NCBI GenBank assembly: GCA_030374765.1
Contig: JARGXX010000122.1
Coordinates: forward strand, 1-64,000
Reading direction: 5' to 3'
DNA: 64,000 bases
From: Agarophyton chilense
Taxonomy: Eukaryota > Rhodophyta > Florideophyceae > Gracilariales > Gracilariaceae
The position numbers and the translations under genes were made by a program. Under the pieces are notes generated by a model. The model was not told the origin of the DNA, made no database searches, and saw only the letters and a list, made by a program, of their open reading frames with translations. This document shows positions 18,790 through 30,167 of the stretch, one piece after another (positions within the stretch are counted from its first letter, which is position 1; every line of letters begins with the position of its first letter).

Positions 18790-19762
18790 ATAGACAAAAC
18801 AATAGAGCGGTTACGTTGAGTTTCCGTCTTCTCCAATTCATCCATGTATTCGTAAACCAGAATAGGGACATCCCCGCGTAGACTGTTCAAAGTTATCCAG
18901 TCCGTTTCCTCGTCAGAGAATCAGTGCCATTTTTGAAGTAACTCAATATTCCCTTATCGGCATTTGATATTTTAGAAAACGGTCAATAACCAACAGTTCA
19001 TTTTCTTGAGAGGCAAGATAGTCCCTCAATTCTTCAGTGACTTCGAAACTTTTGTTTCGAAAGTATTTCAACCTGCAACCGTGTAACTCTTCCTTATGAC
19101 CGTCACGTAAAGACTCGAAAAGGATTATGTACTCGTTTCGACATTCGAGTACGCAATATGGTCCAACCCACTTGAGTGATTGTTTTTTAGTCCGCTCACG
19201 CTGCAGTACACCCCGAATAATGGAGTAACCCTCGGTAAATATGATTCCGTCCAAGGCGAATTGCAGCTGTCTAATGCGCTATAGTTGACCCTTTTTAATG
19301 TCGTTGAGTTCAAGAACTCCCACTTTCTCACCAACTTTCCGGTGAATAGCAGTAAGCGGCGAGTCCTGGTTATGATCAGTAAACACCGTCAAAGACAACG
19401 GTTATCGAGTCGGTAAATATCGGATTGTTCAAAGCATATTGTACAACTGGAAAAATACTGGGGCAACAGCTTTTCGGGAGCTGGTACTCAGAAAGAAGAG
19501 CACGAGATACGCTTAGGAGCTCTGGGCAGACTACTTCAACAATTCCATTTGACCAAGTGCAACATGCCAACGTGGAATGATGAGATGGCTTGGTCCTTTT
19601 CTTCAGAACACGAACGACTTCGTTCTTGAAACGAGAGCCGCCTTTACAGACCCCCTGGTTAGACAGACCAAACGCTGCAAACCTGTTTATCAGAAAAGTT
19701 TCTTGCGACTTCAGCTGTGATTTCGGTCGTGGTTGTGAGCCAAAACTAATCACTGTGATCAT
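18790..19762 (-). pseudogene. Ty3/gypsy chromovirus remnant 2: integrase C-terminal half and chromodomain
   Basis: At 19376-19762 the integrase core is recognisable by SRFKNEVVRVLKK, the HHSTLACCTWSNGIVEVV segment carrying the catalytic Glu, and LLSEYQLPKSCCPSIFPVVQYALNN. The second catalytic Asp, expected just before SRFKNE, is not visible. At 18943-19254 the C-terminal linker reads LQRERTKKQSLKWVGPY and GCRLKYFRNKSFEVTEEL, followed by the start of a chromodomain. Its end (LNSLRGDVPILVYEYMDEL) is in another frame near 18800-18910. It is the same family as the remnant at 22134-24649 but clearly diverged. A chromodomain would target integration to marked chromatin. Confidence 0.7.
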
Positions 19763-22133
19763 TTTTGACTACCAGAACATACAAAAAGCCATCCTCTCCA
19801 CGTGACATGTAGCAAAAGTCGAAGTAAAACAATTCATTAGGTTGTAGACATGCAGTTTGTGAGATTAAAGCAACAAACTGGGAAAAGTGATTGATTCGAA
19901 TCCACATTAAATACGTTTTTCTACATGTGCATTACGAAAATGCCGAGAAGTTTTTAAATGCTCACCACATGAAATCTAGGCTTAACTAGAATTCCGAAAA
20001 CACGGAAACATTGTTCAGCAGGGCATTTCATTCCCTCATATGAACTATCCGGGTTTAGTAGAGAAACACAACCGTTTCTCAGCTGCCTCAACTCTGAGCA
20101 CATTCGGAAGCAGCATATTCTAAGCTGTAATCGGGTGCGAGTCTTCTTTCTCTCTCACCATTTGTGGATTGGACTTGTACCCAGGAGTTCAAATATGTAC
20201 TTTGAACTTTTTCTTATGCACGGGGCCCTCTCTTTCTGTATCTTTCGAAAGAACATATCATCTTTAACCGCTGCACCTTTTGAACAGTCGAGATTGAAAT
20301 TCTGGCAACAAAAAACCTGTTTCGCTTGGTGATACTTGTTTTCCTTTCCTAGCACACCCCAACATCCTTTTTATCGGTACTCTCAACGCATATTCGAAGG
20401 CTAGCGTGAAGACAAAGAAGCGGAGGAGGCGAATCATGTCTCAGAGCCAAGATCTTTCGAAAGCTCAATACGTGATCCAAGTGAAGTTACATGCCTATTC
20501 TTTCCGTTTCAATCTACGCACCTGATGACCTGCTACCCCGTACAGAGAGGCTATTAGTTGTTCAGAAAAGTCCAACATATAGACGTCTTTTGTTTTAGTG
20601 GAAAGGATGGAATGTCGTGCGTATCCAATACGGAATTCAGTAGGGCGTACTCTTTTCCGTGTACCCGCCATCAGCATTACACAGAACATTACATAGCAAA
20701 TCGATCCATCACTACGAATTCACGCCATTTGGTTGAATCACTGGACAATGGAATGATACTTTCTAGAGATTCCCATTTCGGAACAAAAATCTGCGGCACG
20801 AATTCATTGGAATTCCATACCACAGGAAAAAAATTTGCAACTAAAATTGGAGACGAGAGAAATCAATGACTGCACTATCAGCCTACAGGAACAAACGACC
20901 CAAAACAATTCACGACACCAAAGCCCCGTAGAACAGCAGAATTAACATCTCAGATAAATTCCAGACACTCTGAGAAGGCCAGTGAACTTAAATCTGGCGC
21001 GAAGTAGTTCGAAATAGAGTAAATCAACAAGTTCGACACTTTCTTGAAGTCCTCAATGATGAGATGGTATTAATTTTGACATGTGACTTTGTCTATTTCG
21101 AAACTTCTTGCATACTGCTTAAAAATGTCTCTCTGTTTCATGACAGCAGGTGATAATTAATTCGCTTTCTTGATGAATCGTGTCTATGTTTAAATTAATG
21201 AAAATCCGTAGGAAATGTAATATTACACTTCCCAAACGGAGCTGAAAGGACACCATGGTCCAAAATAGTTGCTGCTACGCCCACGCTTTGTACTACTCGT
21301 CGGTAAACCTCAGACTTGCGCCTGCAAAACTGTCAACGTCTGTCAGAATTAAGTGGGCTTTGGGAGTTGATGACAACAGAGATCTAAAAAGTAGAAGTCA
21401 TAATATCAGAACTCAAATGCTAGGTCTTCTCCTTCCGAGCAGGAGTTCAAACTGCTCTTCAATCAAAGTTTTCCTTCTTTGAGTCGGGCGCTTTCGAGCA
21501 CTTCATATGTGTCTATCAAGCACTAGATTCCGTCTCCCGCCCACTCGGTTCAATGCAGGAAGCGCAATTCCATTTTGGACATATGCGACTTCAGCTTGTT
21601 CAAGAATTTCTGTCTCGTGTAAAAGATCGTCAGGAAAGTGATCAATAACTTCGTTGGCGATGAAATGGCTATCAAACTGCGTATGAGATCTTGAGGCATG
21701 CTATGAAGAACTTTGGTGTTCTCGACGTGTCGCGATTCGCGCTCGTCGCACCTGACGCAAAAGGATGGGCACCAAGAGAAGTTCCCCGCTGTGTCTGATG
21801 CCCCCAGACACTTTGACAAACTCTGGTATTCTTTACTATATAGTAGTCTCTGGTGCTCTAAGACCAGCTCGTCGCTTGCGTTTCTAGATTTTCTATGATG
21901 CGTGCGCTGCGTAGGTTTCGCTGTCGTCCAGCAGCTGTCTACTTCGAGGTCCTATGCAGTCCGAGCGCCCGCATCTCACTCCCGACTGCAGTCCACTTTG
22001 GGCTGAAGTTGCGCTATTTCATCCCAGTTTCGCAGCACTCTGCTTTGGGGTGCACCTACGCATCCCAGATGTGCTCGTGGGTGGTCAACAGTCCTCCTAT
22101 GACCAAATTTTCGAAAGGAATATGGAAGATTGG
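19763..22133. other. decayed sequence between two gypsy remnants, no recognised gene
   Basis: This is 2.4 kb with ORFs of up to 118 codons on both strands, none recognised. A minus frame at 21550-21819 (NFSWCPSFCVRCDERESRHV) is Cys-containing and protein-like but unidentified. By position this stretch could be the 5' part of gypsy remnant 2 or the 3' leader of remnant 1. Confidence 0.4.
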
Positions 22134-22592
22134 TCATAAAAAGTTGACTGGTCTCTTTTGTCGTGTTGTACCGTCCTTCCTGACTTGTTCCAGATATTCT
22201 TCTACCAAGTTTGGTACATCGCGCTGTAGCCTTTCCAATGGGACCCAGTAAGTTTCGTTGTCTTCAAAGCCTTTCCATTTGACCAAGATGTCCAATATGC
22301 CGTCTTCCTTTCTGATATTCTGGAAATCATCGAACACTAGTAGCTCGTTTTCTTGATAATAGAGGTGATTTAGAAGTTTTTTGGTGATTTGAAAATTCTT
22401 GTTCCGGAAAAACTTTAACCACCGGCCGTGCACTAGTTCCTTCTTTCCTGAAAGCAACTGTTCAACTTCGAATATGTATTCACCATTGCAGGTTGTCACT
22501 CGATATGGAACTGTCCAGTGTAGCGAGAGTTTCCTTTTAACTTTCTTCTGTAGCAATTCTTTCAACACAAAGTCGTTCTCAGAAAATTTCAC
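22134..22592 (-). pseudogene. gypsy remnant 1 integrase C-terminus and chromodomain
   Basis: A 152-codon frame holds KKVKRKLSLHWTVPYRV and LVHGRWLKFFRNKNFQITKK (the integrase C-terminal domain), then QENELLVFDDFQNIR and the chromodomain core LDILVKWKGFEDNETYWVPL with RDVPNLVEEYLEQV. The aromatic cage positions (WKGF, YW) are kept. It is open by itself but out of frame with the integrase core upstream, so the polyprotein is broken. Confidence 0.8.
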
Positions 22593-22707
22593 GTTCCGTA
22601 CTCCCGTTTTCCTCTTGGGTGATTCTACCGCTGCTTTTCGTTTCCCCTTAGAATCTATGGCGACTTTTCCGGTGCATGAGCTTTATTGCTTCTCTACGCC
22701 GGTTGAA

Positions 22708-23418
22708 TTATCGCAATTGCCTAATCTGTGCCTCGGTGATGGACACAATTCCCGACTCTCTTTTGCCTTCAGTGAGTCCGGCGAACGGGCTGTCCTGCTT
22801 CAGCCCGGTAAATACTTCGAGTGGATATCGATTCTTCAATCGCTTCAACGGGGAGTTATTCAGTGCTGACTGCACCGGTGACACCACACTGGGCCATGAG
22901 GCGAATGGAAGCTGAAACTCTGACAGTAGTGCTTTTGCCGCTCTTGATAGCTCTCTGGACACTACATCAACTATGCCGTTGCTCCAAGATGCGTAGGACA
23001 GGGTGTAGTATGCTGACTGTGCAAATGATCCTTGAGACTACGTGTCACTGTGTTCTTAAAATGACTGGCTTGATAGGAGACCCATATCCTCGAAGTTCCG
23101 AAGGCGGCCAACCATTTTATAAGAAGTTCAGCGGTTACTTCAGCCGTTGCTTCAGTTGTAGGTACGAGCCATAGATAGCCAGAGAAATCGTTTTTGATCA
23201 CCAGGACGTAGATGTGATGTTTTTCTCCTTTTCCAATATAGCAGTAGTCGAAATGGATTACTTCGTTGGGTTTTGTAGAGTGAATTGCAAACAATACAGG
23301 CCTTCGCACGGTAAATATTGGTCGAATAGCGAGGCAGTGGATACAGGATGCCACGGAGTCGTTCACATATTTGTCCATACAGTCCCACCAGAAGTGTGTC
23401 TCGATGTCTGCCTTTCAC
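22708..23418 (-). pseudogene. gypsy remnant 1 integrase zinc-binding and catalytic core
   Basis: DKYVNDSVASCIHCLAIRP supplies the CC half of the HHCC finger. VIHFDYCYIGKGEKHHIYVL gives the first catalytic Asp. The second should lie in an SDQG.HF motif, but the sequence reads VSYQASHFKN, so the Asp is replaced by Tyr. The C-terminal core (SRELSRAAKALLSEFQLP, VQSALNNSPL) continues in another frame at 22708-22962. Loss of the catalytic Asp and the frameshifts mean the enzyme is dead. Confidence 0.75.
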
Positions 23419-23609
23419 ACTTCCTTTGCTCTGTGTCCTGTGGATCCGGTGTGTGCTGCGCTTAAAACTATTAGCTTACAAAGTGTCCCTAACTTCCGAA
23501 CCCATATAAGCCCTCAACTGTTTCGCCAAATGCCTTGATTCTGCTTTAAACTGCCTGGTGGCTTCTCTGGACTGCTACGTTGTGTGTGGCGCCATGAGAA
23601 CAGTCTTGC

Positions 23610-23760
23610 ATGCCCTCAGAGTGGCTACTTTGACTTTGTCAGGACTTTTTAAGGCCCAACGTGTCATAATATCAGCCCAAACATTCCGTTTCTCCGGTAA
23701 ATGCTGTATGATATACCTGAAACGTTTGAGCTTCATTGCCCATCTCATTAGCTTGCTAGC
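23610..23760 (-). pseudogene. gypsy remnant 1 RNase H end, joined to protease by deletion
   Basis: The stretch RWAMKLKRFRYIIQHLPEKR followed by NVWADIMTRWA is the conserved end of gypsy RNase H. It begins a few bases from the end of the protease frame (NATRLAS-stop at 23748), so about 1 kb coding for RT and most of RNase H is absent. The join lies at about 23745-23765. Confidence 0.75.
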
Positions 23761-24240
23761 CGTGTGGCGTTATGTGCCGGGGGTGCAATTGTGTCTTCTT
23801 TCGTGTCTCTGTAGGATACACCACTGTAGTTACCCTTCTCAGTAGGTACACCGAGGCGGATGATACGCATACCATTGATCGCCGGGCCGACGTTCTCGAG
23901 GTGGTCGTCTAAGTTGAATTGTATTTCATTGAGCAGGGGGCGTCCAAGAATCACCCCTTTCATACTCTGATCCGTAATGAAGAACTCTAATCCATGCGGA
24001 AGTATAAGTATCTTGGTCCTGAGCAGGGTTTTAACTAGGGGCACCGCCACCCTTTGCTTTGATGTGAACACCATGAGGGCTTCTTCATTGCTCTCAAAAG
24101 CAGTCTCGAGTTCGATGGACTCAGGGAAATTGATGACTTCCAAGTTGCTTCCTGCAATGACTTGCTTCATCAAGTCTTTTGATATAGCACTGTAGTCGGC
24201 ACCAGAGTCTCTAAGTGTGACTGCTGCGCCTCTTTCGTCG
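23748..24240 (-). pseudogene. gypsy remnant 1 retropepsin-like protease
   Basis: The active-site motif DSGADYSAIS lies at about 24180-24215 on the minus strand, preceded by ILLDERGAAVTL. The fold continues with LVKTLLRTKILILPHGLEFF and the conserved MKGVILGRPLLNE (ILG motif). These are the classic retropepsin landmarks. The motif and the following 141 codons are in one frame, which a deletion then truncates. It would process the polyprotein. Confidence 0.75.
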
Positions 24241-24251
24241 AGTAAAATGTT

Positions 24252-24649
24252 TTACCTTTCATTGCTGCTCGGTTGGCTTGATAAACGGGCGACTTTGATG
24301 CTCCTCTTCCCCTGCTTCTCTGCAAATAAATCGTCCAGGAGCTGCTTCCGTTCATCAGCGAAGGTAATACTACATTCTTGGATACGGTGCTTTTTGTCGC
24401 AGTTCCTGTTCAGGCAAGTCCTCGTCCACACAGTACCGTCTGCGGCGGTTTTCTGTGCTCCTGAGTTCGAAGAATCTCGTTTCGAACGTTTGCAACTGCG
24501 CTCTATATCTTCGGGTTCACTCTTCTTCGAAACGTTTCCTCCGTCGCGCTCGTGTCTCCGCTTTATCTGCGCTCGTGCAGTTTCGCCGTTATGTACTTCG
24601 ACGGAAAGAGCGCTGGCGCGTTTCATAAAATTGGATATGCTTGCCTTCT
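24252..24649 (-). pseudogene. gypsy remnant 1 gag C-terminal part with zinc knuckle
   Basis: A minus-strand frame encodes a basic, Ser/Lys-rich region followed by CLNRNCDKKHRIQEC, a CX4CX3-4HX4C-type knuckle, and FADERKQLLDDLFAEKQGKR. The frame simply runs into the 446-bp repeat, where a spurious start lies. The N-terminal gag is therefore missing, either cut by insertion of that repeat or by a deletion. Confidence 0.6.
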
Positions 24650-25095
24650 TGTAATGCAATGACATGTGGGTCAGCGTACGGGTCTCGACTGGTGGTAGCG
24701 TGGTAGACCGGGTCCTAAGGTTCGAATTCTTGATGGCGGCACTCCCAGGGTACTTGGTGCAATGGGCTAGCGTTTACTGCGTATTGCTACAAGTTGGAGC
24801 AAAAATAACGATGGCTTGAAGACTAATTAATACACCTAATATACCAAAGGGGGTTCTTTAGTATCCTAACTGTGCCCACCTTCATCTAAGGGAGAAGTGT
24901 CGCTCGAGCCAAGAGAATAGTACTGGCGAGGCGCTGGGATCTCCCTGACACTGTAATGATAATGTATGACATTAATTAAAATAAATTAATAATCTGCCTG
25001 AGTCCAGCTGAGGTCGGCCAGTGGACGTGGCGTCTGTAAGATCCCTCAGGGCCCGGCAGCTTACAGGGCTCAACCGTTATCGTCGCTTCTTCACA
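24650..25095. repeat. 446-bp dispersed repeat, copy 2 (solo LTR or SINE-like)
   Basis: It is a direct repeat of 17941-18386 with matching ends (TGTAATGCAATGAC ... CTTCTTCACA). GGTTCGAATTC at 24719-24729 differs at one position from the Pol III B-box consensus. TGGTAGCGTGG at 24693-24703 is a two-mismatch A-box candidate, but the gap between the boxes is only 15 nt, short for Pol III. The flanking 5-mers (CTTCT, TATCT) match poorly. It abuts the truncated gag. Confidence 0.8.
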
Positions 25096-26792
25096 TATCT
25101 CCCTCCTTAGGATTCGGCCATTACGGCGAAGTCAAGATGGCCTCATCATTGACGGAGAGGACGCGATCTCTTCGTCGCTCCCAGTACCATTGGGCGCGAC
25201 GGGACGTCGCGTGGTCATCACATGCGGGGATGCGACGAAGCGTGAGCTGACAATTGGCGCCGAAGGAAAATTAATTTGCTTAAGGACTGAAACTCCCGCG
25301 CGCCGTAGACACTGGCCATAGGTACATCGCCGGCGTATTCCTCGTGGCGCGGTATCCCGGTGGTCCCTTGGCTTATTCTCCCCTGACCGTCATTGGGGCC
25401 TTCCTTAGTCTTTGCTCTTCCTTTGGCGACCCTCTGCGCTTCGTTGACCGTGGTTTACGCCTTTCAGTACGTTCAGGTCAATTCCATTCGTCTTTTCATC
25501 GCGGTAATTTTTCATTAGTCGCGCGCGATGCTGAACTCCCGTTATAAGCCCGTCGGATACGCTATTCTCCCTCCCGAAAATATCGCTTCCGTCGGCTCCC
25601 CTATCCATTTCCCGGCTGACCAGCCTGTGGGGAGCGGCGTTATGGCTTCGAAAAACCAAACGGGGAGCTCCTCGGGATACCAAGTGGCTTACGAACGTCA
25701 CGGGGACTACTACGACCATACAGTCGGACGGAATCCGCGGGTAATGCGTCATATCATTCTTCCGTACTCAGTAGAAGAATCCTAAAGGTTCGGTCATATG
25801 TATCTCGGTGCCCGAAGGTTTTCCAAAATACCCGAATTTTGGAAGGGCAGCATGAATGCGCCCAGCGTCTCGTAATATAACCGATGCTTTCATTGTCCTG
25901 TGGATCTACGTTCGGCGACGCTATATCGCACCCTAATCCAAGCGGACATGCCGTGCGTCCGCTACGAGGAGGAAGCCGAATACCAGTTCAGGGTGACCAA
26001 ACTCCTTTCGGACCTATAAACAGAGTTCATCCCGCCTCATATGCGATTTACTCCGGCGGGTCACAACCTTTTGGCGCTTATATGCTTCCGGCCGCTGTAT
26101 GACCGCCTGTTTTTGGATGTCTAATAGGGTCTATCGGAACGAGATAAACGAGCCCGTGTCGTACAATCTCCTCTGGGGTCTGCTACTGTCTTGTCTCAGG
26201 AGCGTGCTGACGCTCAATGTCAGAAGGTAGACATGATAAAGATTGATGGTAACAGGGCACCGTGAAAACCCGCAGGGGCAAACTGCGGGGCAACTAGCCT
26301 ACACCGTTTAGGTGAACGATGGTAGGCGTCTACGCGCGGTAAAACCTATATGGTACTTGAGAAACAATGAACCAAAAGGTATACTCGTGACCCAAGTAGT
26401 GCCTGTGTTTCTCAGACTAGGGTGGAGGAGGTGCAGTTCCTTATATGCAGTGGACTGCACCCTCCAGATCACCCGGAAGATGCCAGCAAGGCACGGTCTT
26501 TGACCTAGTGTCAGAGACCTGGCCATCACTGGCTACAGTGCCAGATGGCCACTCCACTACTGAATTACTCACAATCACTCAACCAGAAGGTACATGTCAA
26601 CACTACACGTGGCTGACAACACCTAGATGATAACTCGCCCGGAGCTGCGTGGCTGATGATCCCTCGCATCCATCACCGACAAGGTCAGTGTAGTATATCG
26701 ACAATCTCAAAGGTCAAACCTTCTGCCACTATACGACAGCCCGATGGTCGTTTGCGTCAATCCCTGGGGTTCTTCTTTGGTTGGCATCAGGT
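25096..26792 (+). other. gag-like decayed sequence with PBS-like motif, no intact gene
   Basis: ATTGGCGCCGAAGG at 25253-25266 resembles a tRNA primer-binding site, and GAGCTGACA just before it ends in CA as an LTR would. Downstream on the plus strand, protein-like stretches occur in changing frames (for example 25528-25785; DMPCVRYEEEAEYQFRVTKL near 25947; HMRFTPAGHNLLALICFRPL near 26040), as in a decayed gag. From 26270 to the copia target duplication (26793) nothing is recognised. This may be the 5' end of a plus-oriented LTR element. Confidence 0.3.
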
Positions 26793-26797
26793 GAAGC

Positions 26798-26964
26798 TTC
26801 ACTATCACACAAATACAACATGTAAGCGTGAGAAATACATTTCAAAAACGTTTGCCACGGCATAATGTCAACGATTCATGGTACAGCCACTAAGAATACT
26901 AATACAAAAACATTGGGCATTTGCAACAAGAGAAGATGAATCGCATCAACAAGAACATTCTAAT
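26798..26964 (-). repeat. 3' LTR of copia element C (167 bp)
   Basis: It aligns end to end with 31624-31790. In element orientation it starts TATTAGAATG, one change from the common copia start TGTTAGAATG. Confidence 0.88.
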
Positions 26965-26976
26965 ACTCTTCCGCCT

Positions 26977-28789
26977 TCAACCAAAATGTTTCTCGGATCT
27001 TTTAGTTTCGGAAATATCCTGAGAGTTGAAGTTGAGTTTGTCAGTAAATAGCGTAAGCTGAAGAGCGTCTATCTTCTTTGTGAGTAGATCTGCAAGGTTG
27101 GAGTTTCCAGGAACCCAAGATATTTTGTCCACTGCACCAGTCTAAAATTCATATTGGACGCAGCTAACTTCTCCGCGAATAGACTTGGCGATAGAGTTTT
27201 TCTACGTCAAGAGTGATGTGATTGAATCTTTGGATTCAACTGCAATTCTCAGTTTGACATCCATATCTAACAGCTCCGGGTATGCCTTAGAGATAGTCCT
27301 GCCTTCATCAATGCCTTCAGAAGCGGCAAAAATCTCGGCTGCTGGAACGCTTTTAACTGGGCGCTCTGCCTTGTGAAAGAGCCACGAGATGGTATAATCA
27401 ATAGAACTGCTTTTCATTTCACCTACAAGTAGACCAGTTAGAACTCCAAGTTGACCACAAGCATCAGTACGTGATGCATCAACAAATACTAAGACGCTGA
27501 TCTCATGCTGTTTGTTATCTGTCGGCCTAGGGTGTGCGATTGTTTTTCCAAGCTTTTTAAGCTTTGCAAAAAATATTAACTGGTTGAACAAAATGGCAGA
27601 CCTTAAGATCGGGTGCTTTTTGCTGTAGATAGCTCGCATAGAATGAGCAAAAAGGCGATGCAGCAGTTCCGATCCATCCAAGGGAACTGTTGGTTGAGGC
27701 AAATAATGACTTCTCAATCTGGTTGAGTGGTTCGTCAGAATGCTTGCGACGTTGTCTGGAGAAGGGATACTCAGTAACAGCTTCCATTTTGTCGTCGGCG
27801 TCAGTCTCAATGGTAAGGTCACCATTTTGAATAGTGTTAATCTCAAAGAAACGTAGCTTTCCTGGTCCATGCATCACATCACCAAACTTGAATCGTTTGT
27901 CAAATTCCATCATACCACGTTTCACACCGTTGGCATCACCTGCAACGTTCAAGTCATCTACAATTTTTGCGACAATTAGTCCCAACCTTCCGTTTTCTTT
28001 TTGAAAGAAGAGCTGGGGCACGTGAGCTGACTGAGTGAGTCCAATTTCAAACATAATATTGTCGGACTGGTTCTACCATTTATCATTGGCATTTGAAAGC
28101 CCGTATGCAGCTGTCAACAACAACCATAGATTAGTAGATTTCATTCGGCTTTCTTTGGGAGGGCGCACATAGACATTTCTCTGCGCCTCACCGGTCTGCA
28201 AAAATGCAGAGTTTACATCAGCCCTGCAAATGTTCCATCGGAATAAAGATGCTATGGACTCGAGAATCCAAAGACCTGTAGGTGGACACGTTATACAGTC
28301 TTTGCTTAGGACGATCCTTAAGTCATCTTCGCTACCATGAGGTGCTATTCGTGCTTTTAGCTTCAAAGAGCCATCGTCATTAGTCTTGATTTTGTAAAGT
28401 GTGTGACTATTGATTATATTTGAGTTCGGAGGAACTTCGTCGTGTGTGACAGGGCGCACAGTCTTGATGAAGGTTTCCTCTTCTAACTTGTATGAATTGA
28501 CTAGAGGGTATTGGTGGAACCCTTGTGCGTGATGCTTGAGGAATGGCTTATTCCCGAAATGCTTTACCATTGACGACTGAACAGCTTTCTCAGTGCTAGT
28601 GACTTGTAAATCAGGCAGTGTTGAACTAGAGCTAGAGCTAGCTGTAAGTGCATTGTTGTAGTTCCAAACTTCCTTTATCATATCTCGGAGTTCTTTGTCG
28701 CCGTCCTCATAATAGGTGTTTAGACGACCATCTTCGTCTGCTGAATGCACAGTTCCTGGATAAAAATGCGCAGCCATGGGCCAGAGCAC
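26977..28789 (-). pseudogene. copia element C reverse transcriptase and RNase H
   Basis: RT begins in the 28073-28789 frame: NSHTLYKIK, LKLKARIAPHG, RADVNSAFLQTGEAQRNVYV and LWLLLTAAYGL are standard copia blocks. The catalytic box follows in the next frame as IVDDLNVAGD (27557-28054), and the thumb and RNase H lie in a third (27202-27870): VFVDASRTDACGQLG carries the first RNase H Asp and VPAAEIFAASEGIDE the Glu. The C-terminus (KSIRGEVSCVQYEF-stop, then LADLLTKK ... SEKHFG-stop at 26977) has one in-frame stop. At least two frameshifts and one stop inactivate it. The VDD box and the RNase H acidic residues visible here remain. Confidence 0.85.
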
Positions 28790-28895
28790 TGAAAAAATGT
28801 GTCCAACTGTCGGTTTATCATACGGACAGTCCGTCGATAGTACATCATCAGCAGCTGCATTCTCATGATACGATGTAGCCTGAGAGTCAAAACAT

Positions 28896-30088
28896 CTACT
28901 TGGTACTATAGTCCGGACTTGCTTCGGCAGTCGTTACAGGCAACGTGCCTGCAGAACTACGCTGTTCAATAGAGAGTTCATCTATCGAGCCCATTCCTTC
29001 CTGTACTAGTTGGGCGAAGCTCTCTTTAGAAAGTGCTGGCCAGGTATCTTCAAAGGCGGCAATAATTTCCCGACCCTTGCGTCCTGGAACGGTCACTGAG
29101 CGAGCAGCTCTGTTGAATAAGAGGATCGGTTTGGGATCCGTCCACTTTCCTCTCTTTTCATAGTCTTTCTTTTGGTTGACGTCAACAAGTCACCAACTGC
29201 GATTGGTGGTTCAGTCACAGAATTTGAGCGAAGAATTAGCGCTAGTTTGCGGCGTTTTTGTAGCTGGTCACGAGCAATGCGAACATCGTCAGGTATAGCA
29301 GTTTTGTTAGGCTCGGCGGCAATAGGATTTGAGAAGCCTTTCGCTAGTTCAAATGCAGACAAGGTGTTGTTACCGTAAAGATCGTTAGAAATACACAGAG
29401 GCTTGTATGCAGCTACTTTGGGGTCAAACTCGGAACCAGCATCCTCTTTTAGGTTAATAAAGATGCTGCGAAAGATGTTATGCTTAGACACTATCGCATT
29501 TTTCGAGTGCCTGCCAGGAGGCACTCGATGAATCGGTATTCCAAGCTTCTTGGCGTAGCGCTTGAACGATCCGACTTGGAAGGCTTTGTCTGCACGAATA
29601 GAGTCAGGGTACCAGAACTGGGATAACCAGGAGGCTTCAAAGGCAAAAATAGCCTCTGCAAGACTTGTTGAAGTTACTACAAGAGCACTTGAACATCTTG
29701 TAATTAGATCCATCAAGTGCATTTGCAGCATCTCATTAAAAAAAAAAAGATCGACACATAAAACCTCGTTGAAGTTCTTAGAAAGGGAACTAATGGAGAC
29801 CTTGAGACTGGGCTGCGGCACCGCTGCGGAGCGACAAGCAGTGCAGCGATTGATCATTTCCGTGAGCTACGACTTTACGGTCTCAATCCAGATTCCATTC
29901 CTCTCTAGCAAGAGCTTGTAGTCACTATAGCTTGCATGGCAACATACGTGTTTGTAGGCCTTGTCTATAATCTTCTTTACATCACACCATGGTGTGGTGT
30001 CAAGAGTTACTGCAGAGGCTCGAAAGAGTAGAGCCGTCATTGCAGTGAGATGTAAAGATTCCCAATGCCGAGTAGCTAAGGAAGCCAT
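28896..30088 (-). pseudogene. copia element C integrase
   Basis: HVCCHASYSDYK and CTACRSA form the HHCC zinc-binding site, but an in-frame TAG at 29867-29869 separates the two halves. The core shows VLCVDLFFF (first Asp) and DSIRADKAFQVGSF (second Asp). The expected Glu before SKHNIFRSIF is Val (KNAIVSKHNI), so the third catalytic residue is lost. A long Lys/Arg-rich C-terminal tail follows to 29093 and, after a frame change, 28896-29096. Confidence 0.82.
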
Positions 30089-30167
30089 TATTGATTATGG
30101 AAAGGTGGTCTCGGTGTCCGTGAGAGACGAACATAAGTGCATTTCTGCCTATGTGCTCGGTATTAGC

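Larger units (their letters stand above)
22134..24649 (-). mobile_element. Ty3/gypsy chromovirus remnant 1 (gag-PR-[RT lost]-RH-IN-chromodomain)
   Basis: The domain order on the minus strand is gag zinc knuckle, retropepsin, the last part of RNase H, integrase and chromodomain. This is the chromovirus order, with the reverse transcriptase missing. The gag side ends abruptly at the 446-bp repeat (24650). The component domains are listed separately. Confidence 0.8.
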
